A DNA stretch of 64,000 nucleotides. It comes from Celoporthe dispersa. Taxonomy: Eukaryota > Ascomycota > Sordariomycetes > Diaporthales > Cryphonectriaceae. Every line of letters begins with the position of its first letter. Position 1 is the stretch's first letter. The notes beneath the pieces are model-generated. The model ran no database searches. It was not told where the DNA came from and saw nothing but the letters and a program-made list of their open reading frames with translations. Below, piece by piece: positions 35,295 through 45,651 of the stretch. Location: assembly GCA_016584495.1 (NCBI GenBank), contig WAID01000001.1:1488001-1552000 (forward strand). Direction: 5' to 3'. A program made the position numbers and the translations under genes.

Positions 35295-38200
35295 TTACTC
35301 CGGTCCGCGCGGCTCCTGTAACGACCAGGTCTGGTCCTCCTGACGATCAGTGATGGCTGTCGGCATATATCTGCCGCTGTCCCGGTGCGGATAGCTCGGC
35401 ATGGGGCCCGGGTCGTATCTGTTGCTGTCGTCGCCGTCGTCGTCTTCTCGGCGCCTCTTGCGATTCAGCAGAGGGCCCAGGCCCACCGGACCATAGTCCT
35501 GAAGCGACTTGTTCGTCTCGCTGATTGCTACTAGCCTGTCGTCGCCATGGGGCTGCGAGTACGGGTTGTGGACCACATCATCGTCCCACCCGGCCGTGGG
35601 CTGGCTGAGGTGCGGGGGGAGATGCTCGCGGTGGGCCTGGCTGCTGCCTACCTGGTGGTCACCGTCGCCTCCCTGCCGTGCTCTCTTGAGCTCGATGCCC
35701 TCCCGCAGCGGGTGCAGGTAGTGCCTCGAGTACTGATCGGGCGAGTGCATCCTGCGCTCCCTTGCCTCGGCCCGCAGCTGAGCAAAGGGATCATATGACT
35801 GCTGCAGCTGCTGCACATCCTCATCAAACGAGGTCGTCCTGGCGTCGCACTCACCGCCGGCCATCTCCTGGGCGACCATGGAGAGGCTGTGGAGGGCGTG
35901 GTTATCCCAGTCCAGGCCTACCGCGCCGTTGGTGGTGTGGGCAGTGCTGTTCAGGCCGGACCACTGGTGCGTGCCAAACCCGGCCAGGTCGGTCGTCTCG
36001 CCAGGCAGGGTCGTGTCGCTCTCGTTGTCATCGGCCTCGTCATAGAACGTGCTATGTGTGGTGCTCGGGAGGAACGGGGCCGTGTACAAGCTGTCGGCCG
36101 CGAAGCCGGACTTGGCATCGACAGAGGTCACCGGCATATAGCCCATGTGCTCACCAGCGAGGCCTTGCGGCTGCAGGAGACCGGCCGCCCCCTCGAAGGC
36201 ATACGTCGAGGGGAGCGTGGCCGAGGCGGGAGGGGTGACGAGGCCGTTGGAGAAGCTGCCGTGGACATGAATCGGCGACGGGCCATAGGTCGCCATGGGC
36301 GACACAGGCATGGAAGCCGGGGCGGAGTGGACACCGCCCGCCGAGGGGGAGACCCCACACCGCGCTCATGTTCTCGGCCATCTGGCTGTTGAGCAGCTGT
36401 TGGTACGACGGCGAGGGCGACATGACGCCGCGGTCGTTGTGCGGGCCCGCGTCGAGGAGCATCCTCTCCTGGTGCACCGCCGAGAGGGGGTCGACGGCCG
36501 ACAGGAACCGCCACTGCGTGCCCGCGGGCGTCTCGCACAGGTTGTTGTCCTTGTCGAAGAAGTGGATCGTGTTGAAGGTCCACAGGATCACCGCCCTGCG
36601 CGTCCAGGAGGGCTGCTCCAGCGAGCCGGCCGGCACGGGCGCGCTGGACCACAGCTCCTGGAACATGGCCGTGCCCCTCATCAGGTCCATCTGGGTGACG
36701 GTGTCCGACTCGGGCATCTCGTCCTCCCTCCGCATGCGGCCCGAGCCCCGTTTCTTGGGCACCAGGTACCGCGGGAACTGCGCACACAGGCCCAGCGACT
36801 CGGCCCAGGTGTTGGCCGGGATCGGCACGAGCCACACGCTGCTCGTGTGCCTGTTGCGGCAGTCACAGTGCGGATTGTCATCGCCGCAGCCCCGCATGTG
36901 CGTCATCTCGTTCATCATGGCCTTCTCGTGCTTGGTCCTCACCATGCCCTCGCCCCGCGCCACCTCGCCCTTGCCGGAGCCGCTGCGCGCCAGCTCGACC
37001 GGCCGCTCCAGCCACGTCCGCACGCGCCAGTCGTGGCCCGCCAGCCCGGGCTGCGCGACGCTGATCTTGAAGGGCCACTCGAAGCTCGTGCCCTCGGGCA
37101 GGGAGTGCACGCGGTGGACGTCAAAGGTGACGTCGACGTGGATGATGTCGCACAGCTTGTTCACCGGCAGCGCGTGCGCGTTCTGCAGGTTGTGCTGCTC
37201 CATGACCCCGCTGAGCATGGCGTGCAGGTCTGGGTGCTCCACCTCCCACTCGTCCAGGACCTCGCGCGCCGAGGACGACTCGGTCTGCTTGAGGGGCCAG
37301 GCGTACTCGTGCAGGAGCTTGTGGCGGATGTTGCGCACCTCGCGCTCGCGCTGCGTCCAGGGGCTCTCCTCCCCCACGGGAGGGTTGTTGAAGGCGTACC
37401 GGTGGGGGAAGTCCTCACGAAACAGGAGCCCCTTGCGCGTATGGTACGTGTTGACGACGGTGCTTGTGCCGTGGGCCTTGCCTATCCCGTACAGGCCGCC
37501 GCCGGCACAGCCGCCACTGCCGCCGTCGTCTTCAGGCTCACGGAGGCCCTCCTTGGTGAGGATGGGCTTCTTGGTGTCGCAGCTGGAGGGGACCAGGGAC
37601 GGGGACGTGGAGGGCTGGTCGCGCAGCGACGTGTTGGCGACGTAGATCCAACAGGTAGACGGCCGGACCTGCACCTTCGTGTCCATGGCCAGAAGCTGCC
37701 GGAAGTACTCATAGTTGGGCCGCACAGCGGGGAGCTGCTTGCGCTCCAGGGCCGTGAGCACAGGGTCGCCCTTGAAGGAGCGCTGGTCGGTGTTCTCTTT
37801 GTACCACCTGTTGGGGGCCGGCTGCTTGTTCTTGTCCTTGGAGCCCTCCTCCTTGCCCTTGGAGAAGAGGAAATTGTCTGCCGGTTGGACGGTCGTCAGC
37901 TTCTTGTTCCCTGTGACAGAGAGACAGGGCGTGTGTGGTGGCAACCTGATCACTATATAAAGACCAAACTTACAAGCCCAGTTGAGTCTAAAGAACCCCT
38001 TCAGCACCTGGATGTGGCTCGACACCTGCTTACGCTTCCGGTACATGTCATGATACTTTCCTGGGTGCTCATCCGGCAGGTTCAGCATGCGCCCGTCCTT
38101 GCCTTGGATCTCACAGATCTTGCTGGGGTTCGTCCCCGGCGGCAATGTGGCTACCCACCGCAGCCAGATGTATTCGGAGATGATCATGTTGCGGCCGTGC

Positions 38201-39137
38201 TGCTTGCCGCCCATGTAGAACTTGCGGCGGCCCATGTGGAGGATGAGCAGGAGGGCTGTTATTTGTGTGTGTGTTTTTTTATACCTCATTGTCAGTCTGT
38301 GTGTCTAGCTCTCAAACTCTAAGGACACTAACTGCCTCTGTCTCTCTCCTCTCTCTTGACGAGGAAGGATTAAGGCCAGCAGGAGGAGGAGGAGCATGAT
38401 GGTCGGTTGGGTTGGTGATGATGTTGATAGAGGGACAAGTGAAAGGAAAGAAGGAAAGAGAAAGAAAGAAAACTCACCATCTAGAAAGGCATGCTCCAGC
38501 ACGTCCGGCCACACCTGCCTGTCCTTATCTTTCTGCTTGAGCCTGTACTGGGCAAACTCGGGACAGTCATAGATGGGGTTCCGGTTCCGCTTCTGCACCA
38601 GCTCATGGTACCGCCGCACCCTCAGCGAGGATGTCGACCCCGACGGCGCCGGCGGCGCGCCGGCCCAGCAGACGCAGCAGCAGGGTGCGGCGGCGCGTTG
38701 GAGGCCAGGATAGGCGGCGCCGGGAGCGGCCCCGTCAGGATGGAGAGAGAGGGCGTAGACGAGAGGGCCGGCGTGCAGGACCTCGAGAGGGGCTGGAGGG
38801 AGGGGAGGGGATACTGGCCGGGGGGGTAGAGCGAGGGGACCTGGTGGTGCTGGGGCTGGTGCTGGGCATTGCCCGTCGACTCCTGGAGGGGCTGTCTGGT
38901 GCTGCCTGTGCTCCCGACCGTGCCCTCGCTGAGGCAGCCCGTGCTGGACGTGGAGGTGGAGGCGGAGGCAGCAGAGGCGGCAGCGACGGTAGTGCTGGGA
39001 TGCACAGTGGTGCCGGCATCATGCGACGAAGCCAGGCTGGCCGTGTCGCCACCATACTCCGCTGCCAGGGACTGTGTAGTAGGAATGGAGGAGGGAGGGT
39101 AAGGTTGAGAGGACAAAACAGGACGACGAGCATCCAT
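35295..39137 (-). CDS. abaA: AbaA-type TEA/ATTS transcription factor, conidiation regulator (two apparent frameshifts)
   Basis: AbaA controls phialide differentiation and conidium formation, binding CATTCY through a TEA/ATTS domain. Exons are 39137-38478, 38255-37974 and 37910-35295. Introns are 222 nt (GTGAGT donor) and 63 nt (GTAAGT donor; in frame and without stops). The TEA domain spans intron 1 at roughly residues 200-300: RRYHELVQKRNRNPIYDCPE, KDKDRQVWPDVLEHAFLD, then LILHMGRRKFYMGGKQHGRN and RKRKQVSSHIQVLKGFF. A long conserved middle follows, with HVDVTFDVHRVHSLPEG. The C-terminus is disordered and ends in an acidic/basic patch (NRKRRREDDDGDDSN). The frame breaks at 38664-38666 (one base missing) and at 36353-36356 (one extra). 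Correcting both gives an exact fit of about 1185 residues. ATG 39137 (MDARRPVLSSQPYPP) is the first ATG in this frame that begins protein-like sequence. Confidence 0.9.
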
Positions 39138-40241
39138 AGCGTAGGATCTTTTCTCAGCTGATTCCTCGATGCACACACACACATACACACATACACCCCG
39201 TACGCGTTCCTTTTTTTTTCTCTCTTTTCTTTCTTTCTCTCTCCCTCTTACTTTTTTTTTTTCTCTCTTTCGCTTGTTCAACTTTCTTTAGGAATTCAAA
39301 AACATGAAAGCGTCAGGATATTTGCTGTAAAGAATGAATAGTTGCTGTGATACGGCTGATACCACAAAATGCTTTCGAAGCGTAAGGAACGTGAAGGGTA
39401 GGAAGAAGAGAAGGAGAAGGAATGACAGTGGGAGCTGGAAAGAATGTCGCTGGGGCGGGGGCGTGGGAAAGAATTTCTTCTCCGTGGCGAAGGATGGCAG
39501 CGCGAGCGAGAGAGAGTATAAGATACTTATTTCAGAAACAATCCGAGTCTCCCCCCTCCCTCTCATGGATGGTGGACCATGCGATCCGCTCCTGACAGCC
39601 TGCTCGTCGTAGGGAGACCGCTTCGACATGCCCATGACGATAACAATGCTACAAAGGCCATGACCACACGAGTTCCTCCCTCCCCACCCTCCCCCCTATC
39701 GTCCACCGGTAATCTGCACCAAAATTGTTCACTCCCTTCTGCGGGGAGACGGCTGCTGTAGTAGGACTTGCCCCCATCAGGTAACGCATAAAAGTCCCAA
39801 GGGCAGGGCAACGCCGAGCTCTAGAAAACGCCACTGGTCTCGGTACTGCCATGCAGGTGAGATCTGCCAGTGAAGAAACTACGGTACAGACAGATCTATG
39901 CGAAGGAACGCAGGGGAAATTGTGGGTTGACGACAAGGGCCCCGATGAGGCTCGGAGGGGGTTCCCTGTCCTCCCGACGTGTGAGGCATGCGAACAAGAT
40001 TAGCTATAGACATCATTTTCAAAGCAGGAAGAACCAGAGAGGGAGGGACGTTCCAATTGTTTGTTAGGGGAGCTGGGGAGGTTGTCGGTTGGCGGGCTGA
40101 GCAAGGGATGGTGAGCAAGACACACGAGTCACCACCCACAAGTACGGAACGAATACCTCTCTAGTCATCGAGTCCAAGCATATTTCGGGATTGGCGCAGG
40201 ACCCACGAGCCCCAAGAAGATTATCAAGAGAGACCTCAGCC
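39138..40241. other. Region between abaA and MRD1
   Basis: This is the abaA upstream region and MRD1 3' flank. It contains CA, T and CT simple sequence at 39172-39275 and a cluster of AbaA-type motifs (listed separately). I see no gene. Confidence 0.6.
39331..39446 (-). promoter_or_regulatory. Cluster of three CATTCY (AbaA-type) elements upstream of abaA
   Basis: On the + strand RGAATG occurs at 39331-39336, 39419-39424 and 39441-39446. On the abaA coding strand these are three CATTCY sites in one orientation within 116 bp, about 195-310 bp upstream of the start codon. CATTCY is the known Aspergillus AbaA response element. Autoregulation here is inference. Confidence 0.5.
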
Positions 40242-43012
40242 TTATGCGTCGTCCTCGTTTTCCTCCCCGATCTCAAATCTCTGTCTGGCCCCCTTCCCGG
40301 TGAGCTTCTGGACCGCCACCTTGTTGACCTGGCCCCCGATCTTCTTCTGCATCTTGGCAATTTCTTCTTCCGCGTCAACCGCCTCGGCTTCAGCGTAGTC
40401 CAGCACGAGTCTGCGGCCAAGCAAATGGGTATCTTTGAGAGACTGGATGCAGTTCTCTGCGTCCCGTGGCGACTCGAACTCCGCAAACGCAAATCCTCGT
40501 CTGTGTTTGTTCACGTACGTTAGCGAGGTACCAGAATGGCGCGTGCCTAGAGAGGAAGGGAGCAGCATACGATGAGTTGCCAAATTTCTTTGGAATGCGG
40601 ACGACTCTGAGCTTGCCGTAAGTCCCGAGCAACCGCCGAAGATCAGTCTTGGACGCCTCGAATGCCAAGTTCTTGACGACAATCTTAGTCCTTTGACCTT
40701 TCTTAGCCTTGTCCTCCCGGCGTCTCTCCTCGGCTGCATCAAGCCCCTTGTGAGAAGCCTTGACCCCCAAGGTATGACCATCCAGGACATAGCCGTCCAT
40801 GACCTTCAGGGCAGCTTCCGCCTGTGCCTTCGAGCGGAAATGAACAAAGCCGAAACCCATGCTCAGCACTTGGCCTGGCTTCTTGGGATCTAATTTCGTC
40901 TTCACTTGTGCCCTGACGAATCCGTCCAGAGACGTAAAGGCCTCGGCCAGCTGAGCTGTTGTCGTGTCAAAGTTCAGGTTTCTGACATATAGGGATCCGG
41001 TCTCCCCGGTCTCCCCGTCATCCTCCCGCTCTAGAAGATCAGTAGCAGATATTTTCTGCACGCCAGTGTGACGATCTGTTTGGGTATGTGTGATAGGTTG
41101 ATGATCTGCGAACAGATCGGCAGGCGCCTTCTCGAGAAACAAAATAGAGGATCCCATACGTCTATAGGCTAGCTTCGCAAACGCTGTTCTGCACGCCACC
41201 GGCTGCGAGAATTGGACGATGGCAATGGTCTTACTCGGTGGCATCAGCACCTGGAGAACATTGCCGCCTGCGGCTTCCTCGAACAACTTCCGCAGTTCCT
41301 CGAGGGTAGTGCCATAGGGGAAGTTCTTGACCAGGATTGCCGTATCTCCCTTCTTCTGGGATTTAAAGGCGTCAAGATTCACGCCGTGGGTGGCAAAGTA
41401 GCTTTTGGTATCCGTGATGATTTGTGTCTCAGCTACAGCCTGTTTCACAGCGGCATCGGTCGATGTAGGGTCGAGCAGCTCTGATTTGGACACGCCAAGC
41501 CGATCTGCTGTTGAGGCGAGTACGGCATCTTGGTTCATGTACAGCGAGTTCCAGTTGAAGGTGCTCGTTGTCGCCTGGGCCTTCTTGCGCAGGAGATTTT
41601 GTTTCTTCAGCGGCAGCTGTGAGATGGCAAACTCATCCAGCTGATGATCCTTCTTGGGCTGACCAGGGATGACATGGAGGAGGCGGCCCTGGAAAGGCTT
41701 GCCATCGACGTCCTGCAGGGCGGCGATGGCGGATTCTGCATCCGCAAAGGAGATATGGGCAAATCCCTTACCTTGGCCAGAGGCAGCGACGGGAACATGG
41801 AGCTATTATTAAAGTCAGCAAGAGGATTTCCGCACCACATTTTTTTTTTCTTCAAGCGCGAACAACCAACATGCCCTATGTTCAGAAGAGCGAAGCATCT
41901 ACTAAAATACTCGACCCAGGTTCTCATCAAATGCTTTGAGCATAAGTTGTCCCTATCTGGGGTTCATCACATGGAAGGACGAAAAAGGAGGGAGGGAAGA
42001 TGAAGGGAGGCCTCACCTCTTCAACGTCGCCGTACTTGGAGAAATGCTCTCGGAGTTCAGCCTCAGTAGCCTTGAAAGGTAAATTCCGAACGAAAAGCCT
42101 TGCTGTGCGACGGACTTGTTCTGTTGCACTGTCCCCATCCGCTTGCTCCGTGGCTGGCTCAAGAGGCGACTCCGGCTCTGCACCGGCGTTAATCATATCG
42201 GTGTCTTCCGATGGCAAGGGGCCAGTAGTCTCGGCAGGCTGTTGGCTTGGGTGCGATGCGACCGCCGCCAGAGCTGCTGGGTCGTCAGGATCAACCAGGT
42301 CGAGTAATCTGCTTGTGCGTGACCTCAACCAGTCATCATCCGTGGCTTCAGCTAGCTCTGGCTCCTTGATTGCGTCTTCGACTGCTGGTTGCGAATCATC
42401 ACGTGTAGAGCCGGCGGCTGCAGGAGGAGCAGAAGGGACGGCGTGTTGCACATCTTCCTTCGGACGTTTCGACTTGTGAGCCGGGATTTCTTCGTATTCG
42501 TCGTCGCTCTCAGCCTCCACAGGCACGATTGGTAGCGCAGTGTCCGCCTCTCCTGCAGGTTGCCCAAGGATACCCTCGAGCTTGCTGGAGGTCGTCTGGC
42601 CTGTGCGCATCACATCGAGGTACTCTTGCAGTTTGGGATTGGCTGGATCGAGGTCCTCTCTCTTCCTCTTCTTGCTGTCCGCCTCGACATTGTTCTTCGC
42701 CTTTGGCTCGGGGTCTGGCGTAGGAAGCCGGCTCGCAACATGTTTGGTGTTGTGTGTGGTGGGTAGGGCAGGGTCTGAGATGGGCCGGGCGGTCTCGACA
42801 GATATTTTTGACATGCGGATGTAAGACTTGTTGAAGTACTTGATAGCTTTAGCAGCCTCCTCAGGCGTCTTGTAGCCGACATAGCCGATCCTCCTCTTGG
42901 AGATTAACTTGACATCAGTAACCTGTCGACCGCCCGTCGAGAAGTGTTTCCGAAAGTCGGCTTCGTTGATAGTTGGGGGCAGGTTCTTGACGAACAGGCG
43001 CGACGACTCCAT
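40242..43012 (-). CDS. MRD1: Mrd1, multiple-RRM protein of pre-rRNA processing
   Basis: Mrd1 (RBM19 in animals) binds 35S pre-rRNA and is needed for 18S rRNA release and 40S assembly in the nucleolus. Exons are 43012-42017, 41802-40571 and 40500-40242, giving exactly 828 residues. Introns are 214 nt (donor GTGAGG) and 70 nt (donor GTATGC). Five RRMs are visible, near residues 3-77 (RLFVKNLP), 302-378 (RLFVRNLPF, split by intron 1), 486-555 (ILVKNFPYG), 602-680 (LYVRNLNF) and 704-785 (IVVKNLAF, split by intron 2). An acidic linker separates RRM1 and RRM2, and RRM2 is followed by the conserved FNWNSLYMNQDAV segment. The end is acidic (EENEDDA). The length is typical of fungal Mrd1 and no base correction is needed. 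It diverges from the LC8 gene across 671 bp. Confidence 0.94.
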
Positions 43013-43683
43013 GGCTGCAGCGCGCAGCTGACCAACAGGTTGCGTATTCTTAGAAGCGTGAGTCGTACAGACCGGCCTTCGTCCTGCAGGCTCTGGTCAT
43101 TGAGCATTGGAGGGAAAAGGAAGGTGTAGGTGGCAGCATGAGAGAGGATACGAAAGGGAAAGAGCGAAGGGACCTAAACCCCAAAGACGAGGCGTCCACC
43201 AGAAATTTTCAGCGGGTCTTCAGCGAAGCAGGAGCGGGTGATTGGTAGCCCTGCTTAATGCAAGAGCGGCAGCCAGACCTCCCTGCAAGTGCTTCCCGCA
43301 CCCGAGGTTGCTCTTGCCTGCCGCAGGTAGCCTCATTTTCAGGGGTCCTCATTTCGACTATCTTGTGGTGTTGCTTCTGCCTGTGCAACGTTGAGGCTGG
43401 ATCCAAAACATTGATCCTACGGTGAGTAATAAGAAGTTGACGACCACGCACAACGCCCCTTCCTTCTCTGTTGTTACATACTACACAGTCGAACATACTG
43501 TGCTCCTGCTAGCCCAAAACAAATCCCAAGGTACGACCTTCCCCCTCTTTGACCCGCTCGCGACCAACACAACATTAAGCTGCCGGCACTTGGCCAAGCG
43601 TTTCTCTACCCATTTGTTTTTCTCTCGACGCCACCTAGGCATGCCTCTAATCTTCCTCTACTTCAACTGCTCACCTACTGAAC
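43013..43683. promoter_or_regulatory. Bidirectional promoter between MRD1 and the LC8 gene
   Basis: The divergent start codons lie 671 bp apart. CT-rich sequence at 43600-43640 lies just upstream of the LC8 start. I see no ORF. Sharing of the promoter is inferred from orientation. Confidence 0.5.
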
Positions 43684-44417
43684 ATGACCGATCTCAGCTC
43701 TCCCGACTCCAAGAAGCCTTTGGCAGCCATGGTCGAAGCAAGCCCAACGTCCCCCGGAGCTGGTGATAAGAAGCTCGTGCCTCAGATCAAGAGCGCTGAC
43801 ATGGTGAGGTTCTCATTTGTCCGAGATGATATGACCTGAGGCTGACGTTGGGCTCAAGACGGAGGAGATGTCGCAGGAGGCTGTCGAAGTGGGTAAGTGG
43901 GCTCGTCGACCAGTCTCGTACATGCAATAGACCGTCCGTATACTGACAAAGTTGGACAGCTCAGGAGGCCATGGCCAAGTTCACGATTGAGAAGGTACAC
44001 GTCAACCCAGACCCTCGACATATCCCGACCGACCTCCGCCTTGCCATAGTGCCCTCAGGGCCCCGCAGAGACGGTTCACTCGTCCCTCTCCAGGTCACGA
44101 TATACCGTGGCTGACAAGAGCATGATTTCAGGACATTGCGCAACACATCAAGAAGACATTCGACGATCGGAAGGGTCCCACCTGGCACTGCATCGTAGGC
44201 CGCAATTTTGGCAGCTTTGTCACTCATGGTACGCTGTCTGCTGAGGCCTTCTCTGCCAAGTCCCCCTCTCGGCCTCATGGGCTGAGCACGGCCTGTGCTC
44301 AACAGCCCACGAGGCCGGGCACCAAAGAACAGAAAGGCTGACAATGTAATAGAGACCAAGCACTTCATATACTTCTACCTCGGCCACTGCGCCATCCTCC
44401 TCTTCAAGACACAATAA
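43684..44417 (+). CDS. dyn2: LC8-type dynein light chain
   Basis: LC8 is a homodimeric hub protein of dynein and many other complexes (yeast Dyn2, Aspergillus NudG). Five exons fit exactly: 43684-43803, 43859-43892, 43960-43994, 44132-44228 and 44353-44417, encoding 116 residues. The conserved LC8 core starts near [16 protein letters not shown] and continues [40 protein letters not shown] and [18 protein letters not shown]. Exons 2 and 3 are only 34 and 35 nt. The first intron is 55 nt and has a GCTGAC branch site. An N-terminal extension of about 30 residues, rich in Ser, Pro and Lys, precedes the core; canonical LC8 is about 89-95 residues. An internal ATG (MVEASPTSP) lies 15 codons in and could be the start instead. 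Confidence 0.92.
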
Positions 44418-45651
44418 ACAAGCAGGCACACGAGACACTAGCTGTTTGGCAGAGCACATCTAGTAGAGCCAGTGCAGTTCTGGTCGATACCGGTCCATTC
44501 GGCGTGAGGATGAGGCCTATGATATGACCTGATGAACAATTTTTGGGAGCGCGGGAGCATGTCTTGTACGTTGCACGGCCGGCCACTTTGCCTTTTGTTT
44601 TCTTCGGACCTGGTTCGAGCAGCCGCTTCTTTTACTTCGATTGTAATATCGTCACCACAATTCAGACTTGACACGCCCTCAAGCAAGCAGATAAATCCAT
44701 TATCAGACCACCATCCCCTGGTTCCTGTCGCGTTTCGGTCAATGGTTCTGGGGCCGAAATTCGTTGTCTCAAACTTACACGTGGGATGATGAATATGGAT
44801 CGACGCGCCCAACGCTTCGGAATTCACTATCATCTCGACAGGTCCACCTGTCTCAGAGGAGAGCTCAGGGAGCCTGGAAGCTAAACGACTCTCCGATCGC
44901 CCTGAGGAGAGAAATCATGCAACGAAGTGACTAACGCGGATGTGTGCTAAACTGAACTCTTGGCATGATCATCACTGCGACCATGCAGCGGCGATACTAA
45001 GCTCACCTACTCGCGGTGCTAACAAGAAAGGCGTTGGCCTGACTGGATCCCAGGACTGTAGAGCTCAAGGGGCGTGCACAGACTGGCCCACAATATGGCA
45101 CACGATTGTCTTTAGCCAGCGCTTACACACTACAGTATGATACTATAGTAATGACTTCTTATCGCGGAGCCCATTGCTCAGCGATTGAACTAGGACCACA
45201 GGACCGATTTGCTCATTAGAATCTTTCCCATGATAGGGTATATTTTCTACCGTTGATCATCACGAAGCCCTGAGCGGGACACTGGAGTGTGAAATGGAGT
45301 ATTGTAGTAAATAACAGGCTGGGGCCGAGATTTTTTGCCGCAGATCTTCTCACAATCAAGGCGCAGCAGCATCGTCACCAAGAAATAGCACCTATCCGCT
45401 CCCCAGACCCACTGTGCTCTGGGGATGCGGGGGAGACTGTTATGGCAGGGCCTCCACCACAGCATGTTTTCTCGGCGGAGCCACCACCGAGGCAGGACAT
45501 GCTCATGCAGCAGATGCTTGGGTAGCACGCCTAGCCAGAGACTCGAGTCGGGAATACATTCTCCCGCCAAGCATCAGTTAAAGTTTTGGAAGATGAGCTT
45601 GTGGTACACCCTCACTCTTCCCTTCATACGCAGACACACGTCAAAGGGATT
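44418..45651. other. Intergenic region between LC8 and the transporter
   Basis: It contains one 131-codon minus-strand frame (listed separately) and otherwise no gene I can support. The right end is the transporter promoter. Confidence 0.5.
44438..44833 (-). CDS. Possible small protein of 131 residues, convergent with LC8
   Basis: An ATG-initiated frame at 44833 runs uninterrupted to a stop only 20 bp from the LC8 stop codon. It has no low-complexity runs, but also no domain, signal peptide or membrane segment that I recognise. It could be a real small gene, part of an exon, or chance. Confidence 0.2.
   Translation of the reverse strand: MIVNSEALGASIHIHHPTCKFETTNFGPRTIDRNATGTRGWWSDNGFICLLEGVSSLNCGDDITIEVKEAAARTRSEENKRQSGRPCNVQDMLPRSQKLFIRSYHRPHPHAEWTGIDQNCTGSTRCALPNS

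Noticed and set aside
36295..38322. Long + strand frame of 675 codons
   Set aside because: It is the antisense shadow of the GC-rich abaA coding sequence and has no recognisable domain; the minus strand carries the TEA domain.
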